NCBI GenBank assembly: GCA_964449165.1
Contig: CAYVAT010000037.1
Location: forward strand, 1 to 29,900
Reading direction: 5' to 3'
Length of the DNA stretch: 29,900 nt
Source of the DNA: CAYSCW01 sp964449165
Lineage (GTDB): Bacteria; Acidobacteriota; Aminicenantia; Aminicenantales; Aminicenantaceae
Below the pieces are notes generated by a model. It was not told the DNA's origin and searched no databases. It saw only the letters and a program-made list of their open reading frames with translations. Numbering within the stretch: position 1 is the stretch's first letter; the number at the start of each line of letters is the position of its first letter. Below are positions 1-6,785 of the stretch, piece after piece. A program made the translations under genes and the position numbers.

Positions 1-1
1 T

Positions 2-190
2 GTTGTTATCCTGGAGGCCACAACTGATATCTACGGCAGAGTGCAGAGAATCAAGGTGCTGCGTTCCATCCCTCTTTTGGATCAATCTGCTATCGATGCT
101 GTACGGCAGTGGGTTTATGAGCCGATGGTCATCAACGGCCGCCCAAGAGGCGTTATTTTTACCGTTACAGTCAGATTTAAACTCAAGTAA
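2..190 (+). CDS. tonB: TonB-like energy transducer, C-terminal fragment (5' end outside window)
   Basis: An open frame enters from the left edge and ends at the TAA at 188-190, giving the last 62 residues of a protein. The visible part has the hallmarks of a TonB C-terminal domain: a G-R-V-Q-x-I-x-V-L strand, the D-Q-S-A-I-D-A-V-R-Q-W helix, then Y-E-P, a short N-G-R-P-R-G turn and a final V-T-V-R-F-K-L strand. This domain sits in the periplasm and contacts the TonB box of outer-membrane receptors. The genes that follow are exbB and exbD, the inner-membrane proton-channel partners, so a tonB-exbB-exbD operon is likely. The N-terminal membrane anchor and linker lie outside the window, so full length and domain order cannot be judged. 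Family membership is clear; the exact partner receptor is unknown. Confidence 0.85.
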   Translation, partial: VVILEATTDIYGRVQRIKVLRSIPLLDQSAIDAVRQWVYEPMVINGRPRGVIFTVTVRFKLK

Positions 191-233
191 TCAAGCTTTG
201 AATGGCTTTTGAATTTAAAAGGAGGTACCAAAA

Positions 234-911
234 ATGCAATTTGGTCTGATTGAAATGTGGCAGGCCATGGGAGCTGTGGCTAAAGCAGTTGCAATCATCC
301 TTATCGGACTATCTATTGTTTCTCTCTATCTCTTTATCGAACGGCAGATCATCTTCTTCAGAGCCAGAAACAAATCCAAGTTAGTTGCCCCGAAGCTCGC
401 TGACCTGATGAAAGCAGGCCAGATCAAAGAGGCCTTAAATCTCTCTTCCAAAAAAGAATTTAACGTCAGCCACCTGGCCCGAATTACTGCTGCTGGAATC
501 CGGGAGTTCTTTGAAGGTAAAGAAGCGAACCTTTCAATGGAGGAGCAAGTAGAGACGGCGCAGCGAGGTTGTGAAAGAGCCGCTGTTATTTTCACCCAAG
601 AGCTGAAGAGAGGAACAAACGTCCTGGCTACAATCGCTACCTCTGCACCATTCATTGGTCTTTTCGGTACAATCGCCGGTATCATCAATGCTTTCCGAGG
701 TATGGCCCTGACTGGTTCAGGTGGAATCGGTGCTGTTGCGCAGGGAATCGCTGAAGCCTTGATCACGACAGCTTTTGGAATCGGTGTGGCCATAATCGCC
801 CTCTGGTGCTTCAATTTCTTGACCACAAGGATCGATACCTACGGCGCAGAAATGACCAATACAACTTCCCAGATCGTCGATTTCTTCGTCAGAAAAGAAG
901 AAAAAGCTTAA
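234..911 (+). CDS. exbB: ExbB/TolQ/MotA-family proton channel protein
   Basis: This 225-residue protein is an inner-membrane proton-channel subunit that uses proton-motive force to drive TonB (ExbB) or TolA (TolQ). Three hydrophobic segments are visible: about residues 14-36, about 135-163 and about 170-198. The second includes the T-S-A-P-F-I-G-L-F-G-T-I-x-G-I sequence typical of the MotA/TolQ/ExbB domain, and a long charged cytoplasmic loop lies between segments one and two. Length is usual for the family. The ATG is preceded by a strong AAAGGAGG ribosome site. It follows a TonB-type gene by 43 bp and precedes exbD by 44 bp, which favours ExbB over TolQ. No TolA, TolB or Pal gene is in view. 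The family call is firm; the ExbB versus TolQ choice rests on neighbours. Confidence 0.92.
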   Translation: MQFGLIEMWQAMGAVAKAVAIILIGLSIVSLYLFIERQIIFFRARNKSKLVAPKLADLMKAGQIKEALNLSSKKEFNVSHLARITAAGIREFFEGKEANLSMEEQVETAQRGCERAAVIFTQELKRGTNVLATIATSAPFIGLFGTIAGIINAFRGMALTGSGGIGAVAQGIAEALITTAFGIGVAIIALWCFNFLTTRIDTYGAEMTNTTSQIVDFFVRKEEKA

Positions 912-955
912 GTGGCCAGTCCATTCAAAATAATAAGTGAGTAAAGGGGTTTAAA

Positions 956-1375
956 ATGGCTATTTCAGTCGGGCAAAAAGAAGAAGTCAAGTCTGAACCC
1001 AACGTGGTCCCTCTCTGTGATGTTCTTCTTGTGCTTTTGATTATCTTCATGGTGGTTACTCCTTTGGTTCAAAAGGGAGTGGATTTGAGACTTCCGACTG
1101 CTCTGAATACAATCGGTATGCCCGATAACCTAGAAGTCGTTCTCGCCATCAGAAAAGACGGCACTCTCTATGTCAATCAGGAACAGGCCACCGAAGATAC
1201 TCTACAAACCCTTCTGGAAGAAGCGTTCATGACAGCCAGTGACAAGAGGCTATACCTGAGAGCCGACCAAGATCTTGAATACGGAAAAATCGTCGACCTC
1301 ATCGAAATGCTGAAAAATTCGGGCGTGGAGATTGTAGGAATCATCACAGAGAAAAAGGCAGAAAAAGTCGATTAA
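956..1375 (+). CDS. exbD: ExbD/TolR-family biopolymer transport protein
   Basis: A 139-residue protein with the standard ExbD layout: a short cytoplasmic N-terminus, one membrane helix (about residues 19-37) and a periplasmic domain of about 100 residues. Asp22, within P-L-C-D-V-L-L-V-L-L-I-I-F-M-V, matches the single membrane aspartate that carries protons through the ExbB-ExbD channel. The periplasmic part contains the expected strand pairs, including L-Y-V-N, L-Y-L-R-A-D and the final V-E-I-V-G-I-I-T. It directly follows exbB and is the last gene of this operon. A probable terminator hairpin starts right after its stop codon. The ATG has a purine-rich GTAAAGGGG site upstream. TolR is the alternative, but the TonB neighbour supports ExbD. 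Confidence 0.92.
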   Translation: MAISVGQKEEVKSEPNVVPLCDVLLVLLIIFMVVTPLVQKGVDLRLPTALNTIGMPDNLEVVLAIRKDGTLYVNQEQATEDTLQTLLEEAFMTASDKRLYLRADQDLEYGKIVDLIEMLKNSGVEIVGIITEKKAEKVD

Positions 1376-1412
1376 AAGACTGTCCCCTTTATCTGAAGCG
1401 TTGGGGAGTCTT
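1376..1412. terminator. Probable bidirectional intrinsic terminator between exbD and the SPL-family gene
   Basis: An inverted repeat runs AAGACT-gt-CCCC, a 16-base loop, then GGGG-AGTCTT: ten base pairs with a two-base bulge. It sits between two convergent genes, starting immediately after the exbD stop and ending 4 bases before the minus-strand stop codon. On the minus strand it is followed by TTTTAA and on the plus strand by CCTTTCATTT, so the U-tracts are short. Position and stem support termination of both operons; the weak U-tracts lower certainty. Confidence 0.6.
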
Positions 1413-1416
1413 CCTT

Positions 1417-2526
1417 TCATTTGATATTCCCGAGTAGCAAGAGAGAGCCTTCCACTTCTCTCTCACTCCTCGGTACCCACCCTAATACCTCCTGCCAGAC
1501 ATCCTTATTTTCCATACAAAAATAAAGAGGGACCGCTTCACCCCCATACTTGCGCATAGATTCGAGGACTTCTCTGTAGAGTTCAAGACGAAGAGGCCTG
1601 AAATAACGGTATTTTCCATCCTTACCCTTTATAAATTCATCATAGAAAATTTTCTCTCTAGGAAATCTTTCCTTGATGATTGATTTGAAATGAGGAGAAA
1701 AACGCAGACTGCCCAGACTGATCCAAGCCACTCTCGCAGGATCGATACTATGGAATAACCTTTCTATAACTGCCTTATAGTCCTCTTTCCATCCTGGATA
1801 CCGGATCAAGGGATCAAAATGGAATCCTACCGGGAAGCCCTTCTCTACCACTTGACGTGCTGCTTCAATCCTGTCCTCGACCGAAGGAGCTCCTCTCTCC
1901 TGTTCCCGGACTATCTTGGGAGTACTAAGAGACCAGGAGACGATGATATTTTGGGCAGGCTCCTGAGTTAAAATGTTGTTTATGTTTGTGGTCTTTGTTT
2001 TCAACTCAAAGAAAGCATGTTTATTCTTCCTGAAATAGCTGATAAAATCTCTGGAACTCTCAGTGATATAATCCAAAGCCAATGAATCGCCCAGTTCCCC
2101 TGTACCGATGCGGAAAGGCCTCCCTCTTCTTTTTTGCAGGAAGTCATCCAATTCTCTCCACAGATCTTCGCGATTGACATGAATGATTATTAAGGGGTTG
2201 GAGAGGTAATCCTGGAGGATACAGTAGGAACAATCGAGGGGGCAGTTGAGTTCTGAATTGATGATGAAATAGTTGCAGCCGATGTACTCGGGAGTGCAAG
2301 GACAGTGCTTGACAAAATCCCCTTTTTGCACGGTGAGAAAAATATACTTCTTTCCCTCTCCGATTGGATCTCTACCAGTTTTTAGATCCTGGATGAGAAG
2401 ACGAGGATCTTCGATCGTTTCCTTGGGTACAGAGCCCGTGTTTTTGATGATTCTTTGGGTCAGAGGAAAATGGAGGCTTTTCTTATCGATGTAGATTTTA
2501 CGAGGGGAATAACCTGATTCATTCAT
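1417..2526 (-). CDS. Spore-photoproduct-lyase-family radical SAM protein
   Basis: A radical SAM enzyme of 369 residues. The cluster motif C-P-L-D-C-S-Y-C-I-L-Q-D-Y-L (CxxxCxxC followed by the SPL-type L-Q) lies near residues 87-100, preceded by an extra cysteine-rich stretch, C-P-C-T-P-E-Y-I-G-C, seen in the wider SPL family. The downstream S-W-S-L-S-T, R-I-E-A-A-R-Q-V, G-F-P-V-G-F-H-F-D-P and I-S-L-G-S-L-R-F segments follow the SplB fold order. Where B. subtilis SplB has the hydrogen-donor cysteine (E-A-S-C-T-S-D), this protein has G-T-G-E-L-G-D-S, so true photoproduct repair is doubtful. The ATG at 2526 overlaps the end of the ParB-like gene (ATGAATGA), which is why it is preferred over the in-frame start 21 codons upstream. 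Substrate unknown; function is probably linked to the ParB-like partner. Confidence 0.85.
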   Translation of the reverse strand: MNESGYSPRKIYIDKKSLHFPLTQRIIKNTGSVPKETIEDPRLLIQDLKTGRDPIGEGKKYIFLTVQKGDFVKHCPCTPEYIGCNYFIINSELNCPLDCSYCILQDYLSNPLIIIHVNREDLWRELDDFLQKRRGRPFRIGTGELGDSLALDYITESSRDFISYFRKNKHAFFELKTKTTNINNILTQEPAQNIIVSWSLSTPKIVREQERGAPSVEDRIEAARQVVEKGFPVGFHFDPLIRYPGWKEDYKAVIERLFHSIDPARVAWISLGSLRFSPHFKSIIKERFPREKIFYDEFIKGKDGKYRYFRPLRLELYREVLESMRKYGGEAVPLYFCMENKDVWQEVLGWVPRSEREVEGSLLLLGNIK

Positions 2527-3475
2527 CGGGAGGCTCTCTAAACACCTCCGCAAATTCCTTCTTGGAGGAAATCTGCTGAAGACGTGCAAGAAGAGACCGT
2601 AATTCCTCTTTATCCTTGAAGCGAAATCGGACAGTCAGTGCTTCCTCTTCAAAAAAGGGCGAAGGCTCGATGGAAATATCCTCGGGCCATTTTGACTTTC
2701 TCAATGCCAGTTTTAAAGCCTCCTTGTGTGAGGAAAGGCGAGGGTATCGCTTTCTCCTTAGCCATTGGCGGATTCGGTCTGACTTCTGGAGAAAAGAGAA
2801 CTTCTCAGAATGAAGGATTTTACCCATCCCCTCCGAGGTAAGAATCTCTTGAGCAGAAACGCCATCCCTGAGAGATATCTCATGAAGATCTTCCAGCAGC
2901 TCCTGCCGTTTGTTCTGACCCAGAGGCTGAAGCAGCGGGAGGAGAAGCTTTCTTTCTCTTGAGTTGAATTCTGCAAATACTTCTATAGAAGCCAGAGACA
3001 TGTTTTTCTGGTGGATGAATGACTTAACATCCTTGGAAAATCGAGATATGGCTAAGTAGAGATCAAGATGATAAGAGGTCTGGGGTATGTTGAGGAGAGG
3101 AAAATAGTGTCTGATAATCTTCTGCTCCTTTTCGCCTAGTTTTTTGAGCTTGCGCAGAATCTTGGCCTTCTCCAGCAGGCTGAACTCTCTCGATGCCAGG
3201 TTTTCATAGAAAGCCAGTAAAAACATCTGCAGATCATCATCTGACCTGACAATCCAGACAGGAATCGAAGTCATAGATAACTCCAGGCAGGCCAAGACTC
3301 TTTTCCAGCCCGAGACAAGGACTAGCCGATGGTTGCGGATTGTCACAAGAGGAGGATTTATGAGGCCGATCTCTTTTATGGAGAGAAGAAGGCTTTCCAT
3401 CGAGAAAAAAGAGCTAATCCGGAACCGTTCATCCTTAAGATTAATATCTTTTATGAGGATTTCTTTTCTTTTCAT
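2519..3475 (-). CDS. ParB/Spo0J-like N-terminal-domain protein
   Basis: A 318-residue protein whose first 100 residues match the ParB/sulfiredoxin fold. It has an I-K-E-I-G-L-I-N-P-P-L-V segment, the nucleotide-binding box L-V-S-G-W-K-R-V-L-A-C-L-E-L (G56, K58, R59), and E-N-L-A-S-R-E-F-S-L-L-E-K-A (91-104), which aligns with the ParB E-N-L-x-R-x-x-L-x-x-x-E-x-A motif. The central part is helical but no clean helix-turn-helix can be read. The C-terminus is charged and not recognised. No parA is adjacent, and the gene is instead coupled by stop-start overlap to the SPL-family radical SAM gene, so a chromosome-segregation role is unlikely. A probable promoter at 3482-3510 places the transcription start at the ATG itself. 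The fold call is good; the function is unknown. Confidence 0.75.
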   Translation of the reverse strand: MKRKEILIKDINLKDERFRISSFFSMESLLLSIKEIGLINPPLVTIRNHRLVLVSGWKRVLACLELSMTSIPVWIVRSDDDLQMFLLAFYENLASREFSLLEKAKILRKLKKLGEKEQKIIRHYFPLLNIPQTSYHLDLYLAISRFSKDVKSFIHQKNMSLASIEVFAEFNSRERKLLLPLLQPLGQNKRQELLEDLHEISLRDGVSAQEILTSEGMGKILHSEKFSFLQKSDRIRQWLRRKRYPRLSSHKEALKLALRKSKWPEDISIEPSPFFEEEALTVRFRFKDKEELRSLLARLQQISSKKEFAEVFREPPDE

Positions 3476-3481
3476 CTTTAT

Positions 3482-3510
3482 ATTCTAGTTTAATAGATAC
3501 ACTGAGTCCA
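3482..3510 (-). promoter_or_regulatory. Sigma70-type promoter at leaderless spacing for the ParB-like gene
   Basis: Read on the minus strand: TGGACT (-35, 4 of 6 consensus bases, complement of 3505-3510), a 17-base spacer, and TAGAAT (-10, 5 of 6, complement of 3482-3487). Exactly six bases separate the -10 box from the ATG at 3475, so the usual start point is the A of ATG. No purine-rich ribosome site precedes the ATG, which agrees with a leaderless transcript. Confidence 0.5.
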
Positions 3511-3528
3511 GCCACAGGTAGCATTGGT

Positions 3529-3550
3529 AAGCATCCTTATTTTCGTGACA
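3529..3550 (+). repeat. 22-bp motif shared with the hairpin element at 23.4 kb
   Basis: This stretch and 23381-23402 match at 19 of 22 positions and share AAGCAT, CTTATTT and CGTGAC. At 23.4 kb the motif forms the outer left arm of a long imperfect hairpin. Here it is followed by a G-rich run (3551-3560) and then by a separate 13-bp inverted repeat. It may mark a degraded or variant member of the same repeat family. The 3490-3700 interval shows no credible gene. Confidence 0.5.
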
Positions 3551-3582
3551 GGGGGGAGGGACCAGCAAGCGACCGGGCACTC

Positions 3583-3662
3583 GGGGTCAGGCTTCATCAG
3601 GAATGAAAGGACAAAGCAAGAATATAGCTTCTGGCATAACATGATTGACGAAGCCTGACCCC
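3583..3662. repeat. Perfect 13-bp inverted repeat with a 54-base loop (REP-like)
   Basis: GGGGTCAGGCTTC at 3583-3595 is repeated as its exact reverse complement at 3650-3662. The intervening 54 bases show no open frame of note. Similar GGGGTCAGGC-type ends occur at REP/Y1-transposase-associated palindromes in other bacteria, which is known from general experience rather than shown here. It lies between the divergent parB-like and 2-hydroxyacid dehydrogenase genes, so it could also be an operator or a remnant non-autonomous element. Confidence 0.6.
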
Positions 3663-3692
3663 AGAGGACTTTTTTGTTTACGCACTTTTTCA

Positions 3693-3698
3693 TATAAT
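3693..3698 (+). promoter_or_regulatory. Candidate -10 box for the 2-hydroxyacid dehydrogenase gene
   Basis: A perfect TATAAT lies 31 bases before the ATG at 3730. The region 17-18 bases upstream is only T-rich, with no clear -35. The expected transcript would start near 3705 and include the strong AAAGGAGG ribosome site at 3717-3724, five bases from the ATG. Confidence 0.4.
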
Positions 3699-3729
3699 GC
3701 TTGAAGAGCATAGTTCAAAGGAGGCTGAG

Positions 3730-4689
3730 ATGAAGCCTAAAATCCTTGTAACCCGAAAAATCCTTGCCGAAGCGCTTGATTATCTGAAGGACCATACAGA
3801 TTATGAAATTGGCAGCCTGAAGAGGGACCTCACAAAAAAAGAAATACTGAACAAAATCAAAGGCAAGGAAGGCCTGCTCAGCCAGCTGGCAGATGAAATC
3901 GATAAAAAAGTAATCGATGCATCCCCTTCGCTTCGAATCATTGCCAATTGTGCGGTGGGATACAACAATATCGACGTCGATTATGCCAAGAAAAAAGGAG
4001 TGTTAGTGACCAACACTCCAGGAGTCCTGACCGAAACCACAGCTGACCTCACTTGGGCGCTTATCCTGGCTGTTGCCCGGAGAATTCCTCAGGCAGATAA
4101 GTTTGTCCGGGAAAAGAAATTTAAAGGATGGAAAATCGACCTTTTTTTGGGAAAGGAGGTCACAGGAAAACGGCTGGGGATAATAGGGATGGGAAGAATC
4201 GGAAGAGCCGTGGCCCTAAGGGCTCAGGCGTTCTCCATGGACATTGTCTATACTGACCCTTCCAGATTAAGCCCTAAGAAGGGAAAACAGTACAGAGCCA
4301 AAAAAGTCCCTCTGGAAGAACTCCTTTCCACATCCGATGTTGTCACCATCCACACCCCTCTTTCCAAAGAAACCCATCATCTGATATCCCGCGAAAAGAT
4401 TAAGCTGATGAAGAAGGAAGCCATACTCGTCAATGCTGCCCGGGGACCAATCGTGGATGAGAAAGCTCTAACAGAGGCTCTGGAGACCGAGCGCATCTGG
4501 GGGGCGGGTCTGGATGTCTACGAGAGAGAACCTGAGATTGAGGCAAAACTACTCTCTCTCGATAATGCTGTCCTCCTTCCCCATATCGGCAGCGCCACCT
4601 ATGAGACCCGTCTCAAGATGTCCATGATAGCTGCCCGCAACCTGGTTCAAGGTCTGAAGGGAAAAAGGCCAGATAATCTGGTTTATTAA
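3730..4689 (+). CDS. D-isomer 2-hydroxyacid dehydrogenase (glyoxylate/hydroxypyruvate reductase-like)
   Basis: A 319-residue cytosolic NAD(P)-dependent enzyme that interconverts 2-keto acids and D-2-hydroxy acids. Visible features: the first substrate-domain half with A-N-C-A-V-G-Y-N-N-I-D (72-82), the Rossmann motif G-M-G-R-I-G (153-158), and the catalytic Arg238 (A-A-R-G), Glu267 (E-R-E-P) and His285 (L-P-H-I-G-S-A-T). The N-V-D-type pattern and P-H-I-G-S-A-T resemble glyoxylate/hydroxypyruvate reductases (GyaR, GhrB) more than phosphoglycerate dehydrogenase, and there is no ACT domain. The start was set at 3730 because AAAGGAGG precedes it by five bases; an in-frame start 11 codons upstream overlaps the promoter and has no ribosome site. 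It stands alone, ending in a 4-bp convergent overlap with larE. The substrate cannot be fixed from sequence. Confidence 0.9.
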   Translation: MKPKILVTRKILAEALDYLKDHTDYEIGSLKRDLTKKEILNKIKGKEGLLSQLADEIDKKVIDASPSLRIIANCAVGYNNIDVDYAKKKGVLVTNTPGVLTETTADLTWALILAVARRIPQADKFVREKKFKGWKIDLFLGKEVTGKRLGIIGMGRIGRAVALRAQAFSMDIVYTDPSRLSPKKGKQYRAKKVPLEELLSTSDVVTIHTPLSKETHHLISREKIKLMKKEAILVNAARGPIVDEKALTEALETERIWGAGLDVYEREPEIEAKLLSLDNAVLLPHIGSATYETRLKMSMIAARNLVQGLKGKRPDNLVY

Positions 4690-5543
4690 ACGCGTTTTTT
4701 CTTGATAAAAAGAGGCTCGTTCATGCTTCCGGACCGATAGCCTTCAAGATCCAGGGTGATGTAGATATATCCCCATTTCTTAAAATTCTTGATAATCTTT
4801 TCTTTCATACCCTTCTCCAACAACTTGGAAAAATCTTGCTGGGCTACCTCGATCCGAGCTATCTGATCATGGTGTCTGACTCTAAACTGGGAAAATCCAA
4901 GCTTTCGCAGATATTCTTCTGCCCGGTCTACCTGCTTCAGGCTTGGGGGATCAATCTCGGTATAGTAGGGAAACCGGGAGGAAAGACAGGCAAAAGAAGG
5001 TTTCTGCCAGGTTGGCAAACCCAATTTACGGGAAAGCTGTCTGATCTCGCTCTTGATCAGACCCGCTTCCTTAAGCGGTGAGCGAACACCCAGCTCATCG
5101 ACTGCCTCGAGCCCTGGCCTGAAGTCTTGAGTATCTTCATAATTTGACCCGTCCAGCACATATGGAAATCCCTCGGATTTGGCGATTTCTTTAAGCTTGG
5201 AGAACAGCTCCTTCTTGCAATAATAGCACCTCTGAGGAGGATTGCTGAAAAAATCAGGATTATCAAGCTCGTGTGTTTCAATCACCCTGCAGCGAACTTT
5301 CATTTCTGCAGCCAGCTTGAGGGCTTCTTCCCTTTCCCGCTGGGGATAGGTCGCAGAGCTGGCGATCACGGCCAGTACATCCTCTCCCAGGACATCATGG
5401 GCCGCCTTCAAAAGAAAGGTGCTGTCCACCCCTCCCGAGAAAGCCACCAGCACCCTTTCCATTTTCCTGAGCAGCTTTTTCAGGTTACTGTATTTTTGTA
5501 ATGTTTCTTCTGACATATCTGTGATAGTTGTGGATTTTCTCAT
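4686..5543 (-). CDS. larE: LarE-like ATP-dependent sacrificial sulfur transferase
   Basis: A 285-residue PP-loop ATPase. LarE adenylates a pyridinium carboxylate and donates its own cysteine sulfur to make the nickel-pincer cofactor of lactate racemase. The PP-loop S-G-G-V-D-S is at 36-41, the R-C-Y-Y-C-K motif at 105-110, and P-S-F-A-C-L-S-S-R-F-P-Y at 182-193. Cys186 matches the sacrificial cysteine of Lactobacillus LarE. Four residues later comes Arg190 rather than cysteine, so this is the single-cysteine type, not the three-cysteine 4Fe-4S type. It starts 10 bases after ispG and is probably co-transcribed with it. No larA, larB or larC is in the window. The exact acceptor is therefore open, and another tRNA- or cofactor-directed PP-loop sulfur transferase is possible. 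Confidence 0.82.
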   Translation of the reverse strand: MRKSTTITDMSEETLQKYSNLKKLLRKMERVLVAFSGGVDSTFLLKAAHDVLGEDVLAVIASSATYPQREREEALKLAAEMKVRCRVIETHELDNPDFFSNPPQRCYYCKKELFSKLKEIAKSEGFPYVLDGSNYEDTQDFRPGLEAVDELGVRSPLKEAGLIKSEIRQLSRKLGLPTWQKPSFACLSSRFPYYTEIDPPSLKQVDRAEEYLRKLGFSQFRVRHHDQIARIEVAQQDFSKLLEKGMKEKIIKNFKKWGYIYITLDLEGYRSGSMNEPLFIKKKRV

Positions 5544-5553
5544 GATAGTCTTC

Positions 5554-6690
5554 TTATGTCCGTTTTCTCTCTCTGATAAAATGCTGGACTTCCTTGACGA
5601 ATTCTGGAACGATCTTTTCCTCCTTCAATCGCCTGAGGAGTTTGCCCTTCTTGAATACCACTCCAACTTTCCTGCCACAGGCCAATCCGATATCAGCTTC
5701 CTTGGCTTCGCCTGGACCATTGACCATGCACCCCATGAGGGCTACTTCGATATCATCCTCTATGGAAGCGAGCTTTCTCTCTATCTCTGTGACGATGTTC
5801 AAGAAATCTACTTCACAGCGGCCGCAGATGGGACAGGAGACAAAACGTATTCCTCGTTGACGAAGGCCCAGGCTGGAAAGGATGAGATAACCCACTCGAA
5901 CCTCTTCCTCTGGCGGAGCTGTCAATGAAACCCGGATGGTATCTGCCAGTCCCTTGTTGAGAAGAAGACCTAAACCCACCGATGATTTCACCGTTCCGCT
6001 CAAAAAACCGCCCGCCTCTGTTATCCCCGCATGGAAAGGATAGTCAACCGCTTCGGCCATGAGCTCAAAAGCCCTCACTGTACGGAAAACATCCGAAGCT
6101 TTGAGAGAAATTTTTATCAGGTCAAAGTCCAAATCCTCCAGGATCCTCACATGGTGTAGGGCACTTTCCATCATGGCCTCTGGTGTAGCCCCTTGGTATT
6201 TTTGCAGCAGATCCCTCTCCAACGAGCCCGAGTTGACGCCAATCCGGATGGGTATATTCCTTTCCTTGGCCGCCCTGACTACCTGTTTCACCTTTTCCTT
6301 TGATCCGATATTGCCGGGATTAATACGCAGCCCCTCAATTCCTTTTTCCAGAGCAGCCAGAGCCAGTCTGTGATCGAAATGGATATCTGCCACGAGAGGT
6401 ATGCTCACATTCTTCTTGATCTCCTGGAGAGCCTCCACTGCTTCCAGGTCCGGGATGGCCAGGCGCACCAGCTCACAGCCAGTCGCTTCCAGACTTTTTA
6501 TCTGGGAAATGGTGGCCTCCTTGTCCCTGGTATCGGTCTTGGTCATGGATTGGACAGAAATCGGAGCTTCCCCACCAATAGCCACATTCCCGATTTTTAT
6601 CTGCCTGGTCTTCCGCCTCGTAATCTTGGGATAGGATTTAAGGGAAAGAGAAGCCTCGGAGCAAGGGTAATTCTGATTGTTTTTCTTCAT
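5554..6690 (-). CDS. ispG: 4-hydroxy-3-methylbut-2-enyl diphosphate synthase
   Basis: The 378-residue penultimate enzyme of the MEP isoprenoid pathway, a 4Fe-4S protein converting MEcPP to HMBPP. The TIM-barrel part shows V-Q-S-M-T-K-T-D-T-R-D (46-56), A-D-I-H-F-D (101-106), L-R-I-N-P-G-N-I-G (121-129) and G-V-N-S-G-S-L-E (151-158). The cluster domain has S-C-P-I-C-G-R-C (ligands Cys286, Cys289) and G-C-M-V-N-G-P-G-E (Cys321, Glu328), the expected three cysteines and a glutamate. Length is that of the short, two-domain bacterial form. It is separated from the upstream uppS-cdsA-dxr-rseP cluster by about 360 non-coding bases, so it probably has its own promoter; A/T-rich hexamers lie near 6700-6740 but no convincing -35/-10 pair was found. 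The ribosome site is weak. Confidence 0.96.
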   Translation of the reverse strand: MKKNNQNYPCSEASLSLKSYPKITRRKTRQIKIGNVAIGGEAPISVQSMTKTDTRDKEATISQIKSLEATGCELVRLAIPDLEAVEALQEIKKNVSIPLVADIHFDHRLALAALEKGIEGLRINPGNIGSKEKVKQVVRAAKERNIPIRIGVNSGSLERDLLQKYQGATPEAMMESALHHVRILEDLDFDLIKISLKASDVFRTVRAFELMAEAVDYPFHAGITEAGGFLSGTVKSSVGLGLLLNKGLADTIRVSLTAPPEEEVRVGYLILSSLGLRQRGIRFVSCPICGRCEVDFLNIVTEIERKLASIEDDIEVALMGCMVNGPGEAKEADIGLACGRKVGVVFKKGKLLRRLKEEKIVPEFVKEVQHFIRERKRT

Positions 6691-6785
6691 GCTCGATATT
6701 ATTTTAACAGATACTATAATAAAATCGGAATTCTAACATTGATTTTGGACCATTGTAACAAAGTATTAGCATATAAAATTGAATT

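Noticed and set aside
2527..2589. Longer N-terminus for the SPL-family protein
   Set aside because: It would extend 63 bases further into the ParB-like gene with an arginine-rich leader unlike the family; the overlapping ATGAATGA start is better.
3490..3711. A 73-residue open frame in the parB-like/dehydrogenase gap
   Set aside because: It covers the inverted repeat and promoter region, is cysteine-rich without pattern, and has no ribosome site; treated as chance.
5419..5928. Plus-strand open frame of 169 residues across larE and ispG
   Set aside because: It crosses the boundary of two well-supported minus-strand genes and has no family features or ribosome site.
6690..6760. A specific promoter for ispG
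   Set aside because: A/T-rich hexamers such as TATAGT are present but no matching -35 at proper spacing was found.
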